NCBI RefSeq assembly: GCF_000764305.2
Contig: NW_025935716.1
Span: forward strand, 186,001 to 250,000
DNA: 64,000 nucleotides
Direction: 5' to 3'
DNA from: Hyalella azteca
Lineage: Eukaryota > Arthropoda > Malacostraca > Amphipoda > Hyalellidae
Shown here: positions 21,458 through 34,158 of the stretch, one piece after another
How the letters are laid out: the number at the start of each line of letters is the position of its first letter
Position numbering within the stretch: position 1 is the stretch's first letter
Made by a program: the position numbers and the translations under genes
The notes under the pieces: model-generated
What the model was told of the DNA's origin: nothing
The model's database searches: none
The model's input: only the letters and a program-made list of their open reading frames with translations

Positions 21458-24400
21458 CTGCGGGCCGCACGCCAATGTCCACGTTACTCAAAAACTTTAT
21501 TGAATATTAGTTTATTAGCGTTATCATAAATTTTTGTGACCAGTTCCGTACGCTTAAACGACCTTCTCACTTGACGTGAATAACATTGACAACTTTGCTG
21601 TTATAATTGTCAGGATATCAATGGTCAATTTATAATTTACCTTATTTAAAAGAAATATTATGAAGAGTCGCGTGTCTCACCATACAAAATTTGTGTTGAA
21701 ATTGTTATAATTTATTATCATAACCGGCATATAAGACAATATCAATATTTAAAAGATCTGCGTTATTTAGTGCCGTATTCTACTCATCCACGTTATAGGC
21801 AGCCGAGTTATCAATTACTGTGGTTATAAAAATCAAATTATATTATCACTTTAGATATGAGGGTTATTGCCGATAGTTCGAATAACGGCCGCATATTAAT
21901 TGGTTAAGTGAAATTATTATACAATATTCCGGTTAATAAGATTACACTCAGGAAACAATACACATTACGCATGACAAGTTATTCAATATGTGAATTCTGG
22001 GTCAACCGAATATAATTAACTTATTCCGAGTCTTGATATTAGTCGATAAATTTGATTAGACAGATTAAGTTTATCTTTAAATACGTATGCATGAATAACT
22101 GTAAGGACAATTTCACAAATTGCATAAAGAGTGCTTCAGTCTTGATATAACACTAGAGGACTATAGGTGAGAGCATTCGCACTCAACCTTCAGGGCAAAA
22201 AATATCTTTAAAAACAATTGAACATGATTTCAGGGTAGCTATTAATTGAAGATAGTTGGAGGTTCACGAGTATTATTATACAAAGTTTAGCAAGATGATG
22301 GGTATTTAATGCACCGTGGTGAACTCTACGGACAAATTACCTGGATTTCAGGGCATGGTTAGCAGCTGGGCATGGCATGGCATCGTTGTAAATTACATTT
22401 CATTTCATACATTGTTCCAATAACAGAAAAACAAGCAATACAAGCAGCACTCACAAAAAGAGAACGATACAAAATTATGGTTTAGTTATAGAGGAGCTAG
22501 TGGTAGTCAATCATTCAATCAAAGGCTACCGACAAATGAATAAATGAATATTAATATAACTTAATTACAACGGGTTTTCCGTCGAAAAAAGACTGCTCTC
22601 AAAAGAAAGGCATTTTTTCAAAGTATCGACAAATAACTAGCTCTGCTTTTTATTTAAAAATTAATAATCTTGAAACAATAAGCAAAAATTAGGCGTACGT
22701 GCAGTGTAGATCAATGGGCCAAAAATTATTGGCTTAAAAAGGGTATAAGGATATACGGTAGTAAAATTTTCCGGCATTGGGTTTCATTCCCAATTGAGCC
22801 TGAGGAGCCATTAAGCATAAACTGTAGAAAAATTATATGAAAAAAAAATCTTGACAAAGAGGGTAGATTGAAAAATAAAAATGAGTTCAAGGTGAAATAT
22901 ATGAAAATCTTGATTATTTTAAAGGACTTGCAAATTTGATGTTTTAATATTTTGTGGATCGGTGTGAATCAAATTCTTTACACATGAGAGGTTCAAATAA
23001 TATTGAGCAACCAAATGGTGGGCATTACATTAGACTAGAAGCGTTTGTGCCACACTAATACCAACTCGAAATATCTAAAAAATCATCGTAAATTTGGAAA
23101 TAAAAAGTAATATTTTATTGGCTTAACTATGAGCATGAGAGTTGTTTACACACTAATATCTGCATAGGAAGTTTTAAAGAAGTGTCACAAACCAACAATA
23201 ATTTTCAAAATCCAGCAACGTATTCAGTTCAATAAAATTATCGTCAGATTTATTTTTACCATATATATCATGGAAGATGAAGAGTAAAGTACAATGATCG
23301 TACAAATATAATGAAATGAAACATTTTCATGCAAAGAGATGAGAGAGATCAACGCAGTAAACGCAATCTCAGGCCATGGACTGTTAAAAATACTTTCATT
23401 ATCACAAACGGGAGTTGACATTGTTTGTGAGTGTTCAAACGAGAAAACTTGATATCGGTAAACAGAAACGGTATATTATTTTATCTAATGTAAAACAAAG
23501 ATAGAAGCAAAAATTAATGTAAGCTAACTACGAAGCATGGATCCTAGTCCATGCGATTGCAGGAAACCCAATGCACTCCCGGAAGCTGCTAACTAAAATA
23601 TTTTATAGTGATTGGAAAATTAAGGACTGTCGATCTTTAAGAAAATTATACGATATTTTACGGATTGTAAGGAAAATTATAAGGTGTGCGAACGATCTTC
23701 ATAAAAATTATCAGATGTATAACCGATAATAAGGTAAATTTTGAAATCTATGACCGATATTAAGAACAACTATGAGATATGTGACCGATCTGAAGAAAAA
23801 TCGAGATATCTAACGAATTTGGGATTAAGCCCAAGTTTCAAGATGTGTTCTGGCACAGCGCATTAACTGAAGTTAGTAGACGCGGTGAAGGATCTCTGGC
23901 CTTCTATTTGACTTGGTAAAAAAAGAGACAAGAGTGCACGATTAAAAATTCAAGGCGATCTCCGGCTTTAAGCATTGAACGATCATGTCTGGCCTTAAGT
24001 AATATCCGGCGTGAGAAATACAGCCAGAAAAAGACTACTCACTGAACGGAGAAGGTTATAATTCTTTTATTCATATTTTGTTAGTTTTAGTAATAAATAT
24101 ACACTTTTAGAAAAATCACCATGAAACGGCATAGCCGGCATTTCAGTGAATGGCAGGCAACTGAGAAACAAACACCGTGCCCCCGCTTTTTTTAATTTAA
24201 CTCTAGAAACCCCTACAACAGTTGAAAAAATCGGTGAAACAGTTTCTTTTCACGGGCGGCCGATGGCTGGAGCGCCGGTGAGACCGTTTTTTCATGGTTA
24301 TTTCGAACACTGTACGTGTAACAGAATAGTAAGAGAAGGAATTCACTAATTTTGTTATTTCAGTGATGTTAGGATTTGTTTAACGATATTATAGCTCAGT

Positions 24401-24853
24401 TATTTGCGGGATTAAACTGCGTTAAACGAACAGATAAACAATTTAAGTTTCCGAGATTTTTCATTTTGCATATAGTTTTTTGAGAAAGTATGTACGTTGG
24501 ATGTGAGGCGTCATTTTATACTCGTAAATGAATCTTACAAGGCTGGTCATATCTCAGTCAATCCGTCCTAGATGCAAATTTAAAAAAAAATTTAAAAATC
24601 AATTGTGGGAGTAAGCTTCTAACTGACCATTAGATAAGTTTTATTTAAAATCAATCCGTGATTTAAAAGGAAATACTTCAACTTTACAACGGTCCAACTT
24701 TACTTCTTACTGGAATTCAAAATAAATGAATTTTAGAAAATGAAAAATGAAACGAAAAGCAGAGCTACATTTTAGTTAATCACACTGCTAAAAGTTCTTC
24801 GGGAATTTATTAAGGTTGCATTAAGGAATGTATAAAGGTTAAAACACACTAAC
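21458..24853. other. Intron, no exon recognised
   Basis: A 3.4-kb AT-rich interval between the last Fn3 exon and the stop exon. No domain-like ORF, repeat array or clear element is seen. Confidence 0.6.
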
Positions 24854-24953
24854 CGTCAGGTTGAATGATCTTAACAGGCTCCTCAGTCTGCAGCGGGTCG
24901 CTGGCACCAATTTCGTTGCGTGCAAACACCCGCACGTTGTACTCGTGCTCCTC
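24854..24953 (-). CDS. sls: sls-like Fn3 domain 5, C-terminal exon
   Basis: The translation is EEHEYNVRVFARNEIGASD, then PLQTEEPVKIIQPD. YNVRVFARNEIGASDPL is the F-G region of an Fn3 domain. Acceptor CCTCGGCAG enters at phase 0, directly continuing LHIKEVQ from the exon at 25974. Donor GACG|GTTAGT leaves at phase 1. The frame is open 5' of the acceptor and looks domain-like there, but phase and continuity with the upstream exon place the start here. Confidence 0.88.
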
Positions 24954-25004
24954 CTGCCGAGGAAGCACAAAGGACGCGTCGGTCGTTGTTCGGAAACGGA
25001 ATTA

Positions 25005-25595
25005 GATAAGATAGTAGGTGTGATGAGGTAGTATGTGTGATAGGGTAGTAGGAGTGATAGAGTAGTAGGTGTGATAGGGTAGTAGGTGTGATGGGGCAGT
25101 AGATGCGATACGGCAGTAGTGTGATGGGGTAGTATGAGTGGTAGTAGGTGTGATAAGATAGTAGGTGTAATAGGGTAGTAGAGGTGGTAGGGTAGTAGGT
25201 GTGATAGGGTAGTAGGTGTGATAGGGTAGTAGGTGTGATAGGGTAGTAGGTGTGATAGGGTAGTAGGTGTGATAGGGTAGTAGGTGTGATAGGATAGTAG
25301 GTGTGATAAGGTAGAAGACGTGATAGGGTAGTAGGTGTGATAGGGTAGTAGGTGTGATTTGGTAGTCGGCGGGATAGGGTAGTAGGTGTGACGGGGCAGT
25401 AGATGTGATAAGGTAGTAGGTGTGATAGGGTAGTAGGTGTGACAGGATAGTAGGTGTGATAAGGTAGAAGATGCGATAGGGTAGTAGGTGTGATAGGTTA
25501 TTAGGTGTGATCGGGTAGTCAGCGTGATAGAGTGGTAGGTGTGATAGGTTAGTAGGGGTAATAGGCTGTTATGTGTGATAGGGTAGTAGCTGTGG
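25005..25595. repeat. 17-bp minisatellite (~33 copies) in the intron upstream of the 24953 acceptor
   Basis: The plus-strand unit is GTGATAGGGTAGTAGGT, with variants. On the minus strand it is pyrimidine-rich (ACCTACTACCCTATCAC) and ends about 50 bp before the acceptor of the exon at 24854-24953. It could influence branch-point or U2AF choice. It does not contain the acceptor itself. Confidence 0.92.
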
Positions 25596-25973
25596 AACTT
25601 CTGAAGCCTTTCATGGTTTCATGGGCTATGAACACGGCAAGGCCTCAAGTAGTTCATAATATGACACATCTAAGCGGGAAGAGTTATAAACTAACAGAGA
25701 AACATGAATGACCACTCGACCACTCCAATCACATAGCATATGCGAAAGCTTGTGCTCATAGCATAAGACATTTATTCCTATCCACAATGAAGAAGGCAGA
25801 ACCACTCGACTTCTTTTGCATCAGAGCAACCAATGAACTAGACCTCTCCGCATACCACTGATGATGAAAACCTTCATATTGCATTAATCTAAACATGACG
25901 CTGACCAAGACCCCCAGTAAGGCCACTGATGATGTAACCCTCCAATTGGTTATTATCTAGATCTGGCACTAAC

Positions 25974-26179
25974 CTGGACCTCCTTTATGTGTAGTCTGGT
26001 GAAGTTTGCGTCCACCTGACCCACTTCTATCCACATGGTTCTCTTGACGTCCCTAATGGCGATGATGTACCCCAGCAGCGGCGACCCACCGTCGCTTTCT
26101 GGAGCGCCCCACTCGATCATTAGGCTGGAGGGGCCCGTGGGGCGCGCCTCTAGTGGGGCCGTGGGTGGTGATGGTGGAG
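25974..26179 (-). CDS. sls: sls-like Fn3 domain 5, N-terminal exon
   Basis: The translation is TPPSPPTAPLEARPTGPSS, then LMIEWGAPESDGGSPLLGYI and IAIRDVKRTMWIEVGQVDA, ending LHIKEVQ. It shows the Pro-rich Fn3 start, strand B Trp, SDGGSP loop and GYI strand C. Acceptor GCCGTAG enters at phase 1. Donor CAG|GTTAGT leaves at phase 0. Confidence 0.9.
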
Positions 26180-26440
26180 CTACGGCATCGGAGGTATGGT
26201 TAGTAAAAGCACTTGGTAAAAAATATAATTTAAGTTTTAGCAAAAATGCCTTGGCTCCAATCCTTTTTAAGCCTGGATAAGAAAAGCTCTCAGAAACATT
26301 AAAGCGATTGTGAGTATTTCGAGATTTTAAAGTCTTTGTGTACCTAAAAATGATTAGATTGACACACAAATATCCAAGCCACACTCCAAGAGCACATTAT
26401 ACTCAAGAAGTCAGTAAAATCACAATATATAGAGGCTCAC

Positions 26441-26641
26441 TAGCGTGTGTCTTGAGGAGGACATATTCAGTGACTGCAGCCTCCTCCGAGAGGCCAACAG
26501 GATTCTCAGCAAAAACTCTGAACTCGTATTCGGATTTTTCTTTGAGGTTCTCGACGCAGTAGAGCGTAACTGAGGCGTCGACGGTGTCTACCTTCTCCCA
26601 CACAGCCGACTCTTCCGTCAGCCGTTTCTCGATCACGTAAC
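26441..26641 (-). CDS. sls: sls-like Fn3 domain 4, C-terminal exon
   Basis: The translation is GYVIEKRLTEESAVWEKVD, then TVDASVTLYCVENLKEKSEY and EFRVFAENPVGLSEEAAVTE. GYVIEKR, YEFRVFAENPVG and the closing strand are canonical for A/I-band Fn3 modules. It enters and leaves at phase 1 (acceptor GTACAG, donor GCTA|GTGAGC). Confidence 0.92.
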
Positions 26642-27004
26642 CTGTACGTGGACGTAATGTCAACGGTAATATATATATATTATTTATTATAAAATAGATA
26701 ATAAAATTTACAAGCAATGAATAGTCCACAAAAATTCATATCTTTCTTTCTCAAAAATTCATTTATATCCTGGGTGGACTCCGAAACGTTTTCTATAAAG
26801 ATGTGGAAGAGTTACTTTAACCTCGATCCTGAGAGTTTGGAACAATACTGGGTAAATGTAAAGAATATGCAACAATTAATGTGACAACACTTGTTCATGT
26901 TTTACCGCATGTTTTGCTTCCACATGGCATGCATGCGCTATTTGGTGCACGTTGTAAGTGCTGTCACATTACATACAGCATTCTATAAATAATTTTGCAC
27001 AACT

Positions 27005-28528
27005 CGAATAGGTCATACTTCAAGAAAAGAATCAAACAACAGAAGTTGAATTACGTTACTAAATAAAAATTGAATCAAACAACAGAAGTTGAATTACGTT
27101 ACTAAACGAAAATAGAATCAACCAACAGAAGTTGAATTACGTCACTAAACAAAAATATTATCAAACAACAGAAGTTGAATTACGTTACTAAACATAAATA
27201 TAATCAAACAACAGGAGTTGAATTACGTTACTAAACAAAAATAGAATCAAACAACAGGAGTTGAATTACGTTACTAAACATAAATAGAATCAAACAACAG
27301 AAGTTGAATTACGTTACTAAACAAAAATAGAATCAAACAACAGAAGTTGAATTACGTTACTATACAAAAATATTATCAAACAACAGAAGTTGAATTACGT
27401 TACTAAACAAAAATAGAATCAAACAACAGAAGTTGAATTACGTCACTAAACAAAATATTATCAAACAACAGAAGTTGAATTACGTTACTAAACATAAATA
27501 TAATCAAACAACAGAAGTTGAATTACGTTACTATACAAAAATATTATCAAACAACAGAACTTGAATTACGTTACTAAACAAAAATAGAATCAAACAACAG
27601 AAGTTGATTTACGTCACTAAACAAAATATTATCAAACAACAGAAGTTGAATTACGTTACTAAACAAAAATATAATCAAACAACAGGAGTTGAATTACGTT
27701 ATTAAACAAAAATAGAATCAAACAACAGGAGTTGAATTATGTTACTAAACAAAAATAGAATCAAACAACAGGAGTTGAATTACGTTACTAAACATAAATA
27801 TAATCAAACAACAGAAGTTGAATTACGTTACTAAACAAAAATAGAAACAAACAACAGAAGTTGAATTACGTTACTAAACAAAAATATAATCAAACAACAG
27901 AAGTTGAATTACGTTACTAAACAAAAATAGAATCAAACAACAGAAGTTGAATTACGTTACTAAACAAAAATATAATCAAACAACAGAAGTTGAATTAAGT
28001 TACTATACAAAAATATTATCAAACAACAGAAGTTGAATTACGTTACTAAACAAAAATAGAATTAAACAACAGAAGTTGAATTACGTCACTAAACAAAATA
28101 TTATCAAACAACAGAAGTTGAATTACGTTACTAAACAAAAATATAATCAAACAACAGGAGTTGAATTACGTCACTAAACAAAAATATAATCAAACAACAG
28201 AAGTTGAATTACGTCACTAAACAAAATATTATCAAACAACAGAAGTTGAATTACGTTACTAAACAAAAATGTAATCAAACAACATGAGTTGACTTACGTC
28301 ACTAAACAAAAATATAATCAAACAACAGAAGTTAAATTACGTCACTAAACAAAAAAAAAAAAGAATCAAACAACATAAGTTGAATTACGTTACTAAACAA
28401 AAATAGAAACAAACAACAGGAGTTAAATTACGTCACTAAACAAAAATAGAATCAAACAACAGAAGTTGAATTACGTTACTAAACGAAAATATAATCAAAC
28501 AGAAGTTGAATTACGTTACTAAACAAGT
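27005..28528. repeat. 43-bp minisatellite (~35 copies)
   Basis: The unit is AATCAAACAACAGAAGTTGA followed by ATTACGTTACTAAACAAAAATAG on the plus strand. Copies are highly similar, with sporadic substitutions (CAGGAG for CAGAAG, GTCACT for GTTACT) and small indels. The array fills most of the intron inside Fn3 domain 4 and starts only about 17 bp after the donor of the exon at 28545-28649. The alternating variants suggest duplication of blocks of units. Confidence 0.95.
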
Positions 28529-28544
28529 GTCTTGTAGTACAGAC

Positions 28545-28649
28545 CTATGAGGTCGGCTCCTCCAGTGGTGGACGGTGGAGACCAGCCGAGCGTGACGGTC
28601 TTGGAGGTGACATCGATGACGGTCAGACCGTTGGGTTTGCTGGGCACGG
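28545..28649 (-). CDS. sls: sls-like Fn3 domain 4, N-terminal exon
   Basis: The translation is SVPSKPNGLTVIDVTSKTV, then TLGWSPPSTTGGADLI. It shows the Fn3 Pro-rich start, strand B Trp (LGWSPP) and the TGGA loop, joining to GYVIEKR at 26641. It enters and leaves at phase 1. The donor (ATAG|GTCTGT) is weaker than most. Confidence 0.9.
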
Positions 28650-29856
28650 CTGTTGTCGTCCAGACATCAATAAAGATTATTATTCATGAGATGAAATGTT
28701 GCTGTAAACTTAATCTCACTATGACATATTCGTGCAACAATAATCTGACAAAACTACCGTACACGTGACAAGGATCAGACGAAACGATTTGATACGAAAC
28801 AATAAATTGAGACAAAAGTTGTGCGTGCTAAGTTATTACAGTAATATATTTCACATGCAACACGAATCTCAAACAAATGTTAGGCACAACAATGATCATG
28901 CACAACAATTACAAACACACCCGGAGTCAGACTGGTCCCTCAAACATTTAAATAGCCTAACAATCGCGCAATTATTTCTTTTGCTTAATTCCAGTTAACC
29001 TTTCAATAAAATATAATTTATTATTCGCATATGCTTAGTCACATGCTTAATCTCGTGAAGCAGTGAAGGCAATCATTATATTATTATCCCTGAAGATGAT
29101 ATTAATATAATCATTGCAGAGGCAAGAATCAAAATGTATACCATGTTTAAAATTTAACATGCAACAGATTATTTCTTGTCCCATCTCTTCACTTAGTGAT
29201 ATTATTTAATAAAGTTAGGAACGATCGCGAATTCAAGCCTCTAATGACAACTGTATATGAAGCACACATAGTTTTCTGAGCATAGAATCTTAAGCAGATT
29301 GAATGGTCTCAAGCATAAAAGCTATATTGGGGGAAATCCCACACAATGAAGACGGAGAAAAAGTGGATTAACTTGCACAAATTTCTAAATAGACAAATCA
29401 TGCATGAAAAGTTATCACAATATTTCAATATTTGAAGTAGTATTTAGAGCACTTGTTAACAAATTAATGGCATAATTACAAAACAGAGAATTATTCGCGT
29501 CTTGCAAGCAACGAAAATCTATATGATAAATTATGATAAATGCAGCATGGTTCCATGATGAAATAATAATTGCAATAATATTTTGCCGATTATAATTTTG
29601 GAATGGAAATTTTTGTATTTTGACAGACAAGAATGCCTCAAACTAACGTAAATGATTAAAAAATGAACCACAATTTTTAAGAAAAAAAAACATTATATTT
29701 ATGAGAATCAATATTCTGGCATTCCACCAGACCATTGAATTTATTCGATCGCGATTCGCCAAGAGTAAAAAAAGAACAAATCAGGCATCGAAAAAAAACT
29801 CGCGTCTTGCAAGCATCGAATGAAACCATAGTAAAAAATCCTATTTTTCTACGCAC
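28650..29856. other. Intron, nothing recognised
   Basis: AT-rich spacer between Fn3 domains 3 and 4 with chance ORFs only. Confidence 0.6.
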
Positions 29857-30162
29857 AAAGTTTCTTGCCGGCAGTGATAGCCTCATCAGGTTGTAGAGGA
29901 GGTCCCTGCCCGGCCACATTAACAGCAAACACCCTGAAGAAATAAGTGTATCCTTTCTTCAAACCCGTGCATTCAAAATGCGTCACATTCTCAGCAGTTG
30001 TTCCTATCTTCTGCCAGGCTTTTTTCATGGCCGTGCGACGCTCGATGAGGTAGCCTGTTATCGGCGAGCCTCCATCGTCCAGAGGCTCGTCCCAGTGCAG
30101 CACCAGACTTGTCTCTGCCATGTCCGTCACGTCGAACGGCCCCAGGGGCGGTCCAGGGGGAT
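29857..30162 (-). CDS. sls: sls-like Fn3 domain 3 (single exon)
   Basis: A complete Fn3 domain in one 306-bp exon: NPPGPPLGPFDVTDMAETS, VLHWDEPLDDGGSPITGYLI, ERRTAMKKAWQKIGTTAENV, then FECTGLKKGYTYFFRVFAVN and VAGQGPPLQPDEAITAGKKL. It enters and leaves at phase 1. Acceptor CCCGTAG is preceded by a good pyrimidine tract. Donor CTTT|GTGCGT is non-ideal but gives the right phase for the exon at 28649. Confidence 0.92.
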
Positions 30163-30509
30163 CTACGGGAGGGAATAACATAAGCTGTGAATTGTTCGTT
30201 GCCTGTCGCATTCACTTCATCTCAGATTTATTCATCCCCCAGAAAATTATTGAAATTATTATATGGTATAAAATATTCATTTAAAAATCCATCAACGCAT
30301 AAGTTGAGAGTTGACGAATTTGAAAAAAGGATTTTCTGAGTCTTATGCATACTGATTTACAATGAAGTAGTAGTGCTATGATTATAACGGGAGAATTGGG
30401 GCCAAATTAACCCTACTTTCTATAATTATTGAGTTGACCCTTATAATAAGAACGGGAGAACTAGGGTCAACTTTAAAAATATGGATACTCTCATATTATA
30501 GATACACTC

Positions 30510-30612
30510 ACAATAGAAGCACTCTCACAATGTGTTCATCTCACAATGTGGGCACTCTCACAATGTGGGCATCTCACAATGTGGGTACTCTCACAATGTA
30601 CGTACTCTCATT
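30510..30612. repeat. Short tandem motif (CTCACAATGTGGG, ~6 copies)
   Basis: ACTCTCACAATGTGGGC and CATCTCACAATGTGGG alternate six times between 30510 and 30612, within the intron upstream of Fn3 domain 3. No splice site is involved. Confidence 0.8.
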
Positions 30613-31216
30613 TTCTCTTTTAAGAGATATTGTGCCCTGCCAGAGAAAAGCTTCAATGCAAGAAGACCAAAATGGTCTGGAAGAGTATCCATTACAGATG
30701 AGAACTTTCAATATTAAATCTTAAGAGGGCAAAATTTTGTAAAGAAACAATTACAGGATTAATTTACGAAAAGGTAGAGAAATTAGAAAATTTTAAACAT
30801 TCCTAATTTTTCTGATCAGCTTATAACAAAACAAAACAATAGGCGCACAGTTTTTCATCAAGTGTGCGGCAGGGTCTTATTTGACAAAAAATCAACTTTT
30901 CACAACCATTCCCTAAAACTGTAATGCGCCAATGAAATGCTGGTAACCGGTTTTCTAGGATAAATTGACATTTTATTCAATTTTTCATGGTATCAGCAAT
31001 TTAACAATTGAAAAATATTGTACTATTTACTTATCTTTTGAAATTTCTCAGTAAAATGCCTGACTTAAGGACCTTTTACTTAAAGGATACCTCAAGATAA
31101 AAACAAATGAAAGTTATTTACAGTTCGAAAATGTTTCTTAGACCCACTATGTATTAGATTTACATAATAACATGTCCCTCACATAAAAATATCAAATTTC
31201 AACTACATTTACTCAC

Positions 31217-31522
31217 TGAAAGGCGACTTGATGTACACGGTCTCGGAAGCCTCGAGCGCCTCCGAAAGCCCAATTGCGTTCAGCGCGAAAACTCGCAAGC
31301 AATATTCGCGTCCTTCGCTGAGGTTCTGAACGACGTACGTGAAGATATGAGGCTCAACTTCAGCCACCTTCTGCCACTGCTTCTGACCCTTCTCGAGCTT
31401 CTCGATGTAGTAGGACGTTATTTCTGAACCGCCGTCATCCGGGGATTGTTGCCAGCTGATTCTTACGGAACTTGTGGTTACTTCGGAGAACTCCAAAGGC
31501 CCTCCAGGAGCCGCTGGACGTT
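31217..31522 (-). CDS. sls: sls-like Fn3 domain 2 (single exon)
   Basis: Full Fn3 domain: ERPAAPGGPLEFSEVTTSSV, RISWQQSPDDGGSEITSYYI, EKLEKGQKQWQKVAEVEPHI, YVVQNLSEGREYCLRVFALN and AIGLSEALEASETVYIKSPF. Same 306-bp length and phase 1/1 as Fn3 domain 3, so the two probably arose by exon duplication. Acceptor ACCCAG, donor TTCA|GTGAGT. Confidence 0.93.
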
Positions 31523-32471
31523 CTGGGTAAAGAAGTGGAGATCAAATTAAGGGATATGTATGTCGATTAAATTAAATTTAAATAAATTATCATTTGATGG
31601 CAGCTATAAAAATTTCAGAGAAAGAGCAATTCAAATGAGCAAAGCCAGACATATACTCGTACAAGATTCATCTGAACGTAACCGGTTATTGGAAAAATCA
31701 GCATTTTAATAAGCTATGATTTTGAAAAATGAGCACATTATAAATATTTTATAACACAAATAAATTGAACTAAACGTCATAACGCTTGGGATAATATTTT
31801 AAACATCATCAAAATCAGGGAATCATTAAACGACCATCACAGTACCAAAACATCTTCAAAGACAGCAGAAAATCGTCAACAATGTTCGAACGACGCAAAA
31901 GTGACAACAATAAACTGATAACGCACATAATACTACCAGCGCTCAATGGGAGACGGAAAAATCTAAAAAATATATGAATAAGGCAAATTCGAAGTAAGGC
32001 ATACACAGATATGTTTTTCAGAGGTGCATTCGAATTGCACGCATGAACAGAATAATATATCAGAAGCCTAATAAAGAAGTTTTCACTACAGGTTAGTAGT
32101 TTTACTTTCTCATAACCGTTCGAAATCGCATTGATGAGAATCGTGTTTAGAGGAATCTCATTGCTGCTAAAATGTTCAATTTAAAGTTCTAGAAAATTTA
32201 ACCTCTAAATTGTCCCAAAGAGCTTCTCTGCAGCTGCTGATTGTCAAGAGATTTTATCAGGCAGGCGATGATATATCTGCCACAAGAGAAACACTCGACT
32301 CCACAAATAAAAAGCTACGAAAAAAAAAACTAATTTCATGGGAAGATAACCGCTGTATAGCGACCAGAAACCTGCATGTAAAATATACATCGTTTCAATG
32401 GCCTCAGTAATTCTGACAATGCGCATAGCCATGACCAACAAAGGAGACGATGGGGTACACTCTAAACTCAC

Positions 32472-32504
32472 CTTTGACGATCTCCTTCTCGACGATTTCC
32501 TCTT
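32472..32504 (-). CDS. sls: 33-bp acidic linker micro-exon
   Basis: Acceptor CACCAG and donor AAAG|GTGAGT bracket a 33-bp phase 1/1 segment encoding EEEIVEKEIVK. It would form a short charged linker between the Ig domain ending at 34159 and Fn3 domain 2 at 31522. Skipping it preserves the frame, so it may be optional. Support is the good splice sites and phase; there is no domain. Confidence 0.65.
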
Positions 32505-33448
32505 CTGGTGCAATTTCAAGAAGGAAAGAAATGGTGTTAAGTAGTATCAGAAAACAATTAACCAGGAGAGAGAATAACTATGTACAATTTTAGTAATACG
32601 TATACCAACATAATCGATTGATGAATTACTCTAATCAAAAAATAAGACACACGCTGGACACTAAATAACAAAATTTATGAAACGCTATGCAGATAATAGA
32701 AATCATGACAGAAATAAGACAAAAATAAATGACTAGTATAATACACTAATACATATAATGAGAAATTTCATATACTCAGAACATATTTTCAGAACGCAGG
32801 AGGAAAATAATAATTATTTGGGAAGTGGCGATTAGACAAAATCAACTTTTTTAGCAAATTAAGTTTAGAAAAAGACGCCGTGTAGTTGACCAATTAATTA
32901 AATAAATGAGATCAATACCAACAGCAGCATAAATTAAACAGCTGCAGAGAACAGCAATAGACTGAGTTAAAGAATGATGTTCGACTGAAGCCCAAAATTA
33001 AATTGAATGCATAGAAGTTGAATGATATTTATCCATGTTTAACATAACATAAGTAGAAATTCATTTACAGAGAAGTTTTTTAATAAAATTCAAATTAAAT
33101 AAATTGCAGTTTTTGTAGTTCTATGAACTGATAAGTTATAAAATTTAGACCTGATAGATAACATGTTAGTTGGTTTAGGACAACATGGTACTATACGACG
33201 ATTTCAGAGAGTTAAAAAAATTTCCACTTTGTACTAGATGAAATAAGGTGAGTGGTAACGTATCTACAAGACTAGTAACAAAAATCTCGTAAAATTCTTT
33301 TGATTTTTTCCTAGCAGTTCGCAAATTGAGGTAACTTTAAACCATGAAAACACTGTCACTCGCCACTGCTGAACCTATGGTGACTTAGGCCAGATATTTC
33401 ATCCGTGCTCTTTGGAGCTTGTCATATATTAGTCTGATTTGGTCTCTG

Positions 33449-33647
33449 AGGGTACGCACACAGTGAAAGCAGGTTTGCCCGCGCGGGCAACCTGCTCCAA
33501 CCTGCCACAAGAATGAACATAGAATAATAATGTAAGTGTTCACAGTGAAAACCTGTACGAATAGGCTTCTGTATTCTATGGTTTCAGGCGCCAGCCTGAG
33601 CAGGTAACCAGCACGCTGGCAACCTGCTTTCACTGTGTGCGTACCCT
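33449..33647. mobile_element. MITE-like element with 25-bp perfect TIRs
   Basis: AGGGTACGCACACAGTGAAA plus GCAGG at 33449-33473 is perfectly complementary to 33623-33647. The inverted repeat extends with few mismatches further inward. Total length is 199 bp, with no coding capacity. A related end is embedded at about 485-555. I could not identify a clear target duplication. Confidence 0.85.
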
Positions 33648-34158
33648 AAGGCAGGCCATGACGAATTATTACGAGATTCCTGCATCATATATGAATAAAA
33701 CACTAATTTACGAGAAATAATTTCTCAACAACTAAAATCTCACCATACAGTGCGAGTGTTTGAGGTCATAAATGGGACGATGAAAATTCAGTGCACGAAT
33801 TAAGAGCTAGAAGTAAATGAGCAATTGATAAAACTTTAGCGTACAGAGTTTTCAATTCGTTAAACTGTTTGAACTTGTATGGACAAGCTAAAACTTCGCA
33901 TGTAAAATAAAGAGAAAATTGATTACCGTAAAGTCCCACGGTGTTTCGCATTTAAATGCATTTGATAGCTAATGATATCCGTAGCATGGAAATCTGAAAA
34001 AAATCAGGAAATCGCCCTAATTTGTCTAAACGTTTCATCTTACAGACAGAACGGCGTCTTAGAAAATTTTCTTTGAGCGACTGAAATAAAAGTGTAAACT
34101 GTACACTCAATACCAAAAAAATATGAGGACCGATAAGTAATATTCGCGTTGATCTTAC

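Larger units (their letters stand above)
31523..34158. other. Introns around a micro-exon; one MITE
   Basis: AT-rich sequence containing the 33-bp linker exon (32472-32504) and a 199-bp TIR element (33449-33647). No further exon was recognised. Confidence 0.6.

Noticed and set aside
24954..25000. Open frame FRTTTDASFVLPR upstream of the Fn3 exon at 24854
   Set aside because: It looks domain-like but has no acceptor. The upstream exon already supplies LHIKEVQ, which joins EEHEYN directly at phase 0.
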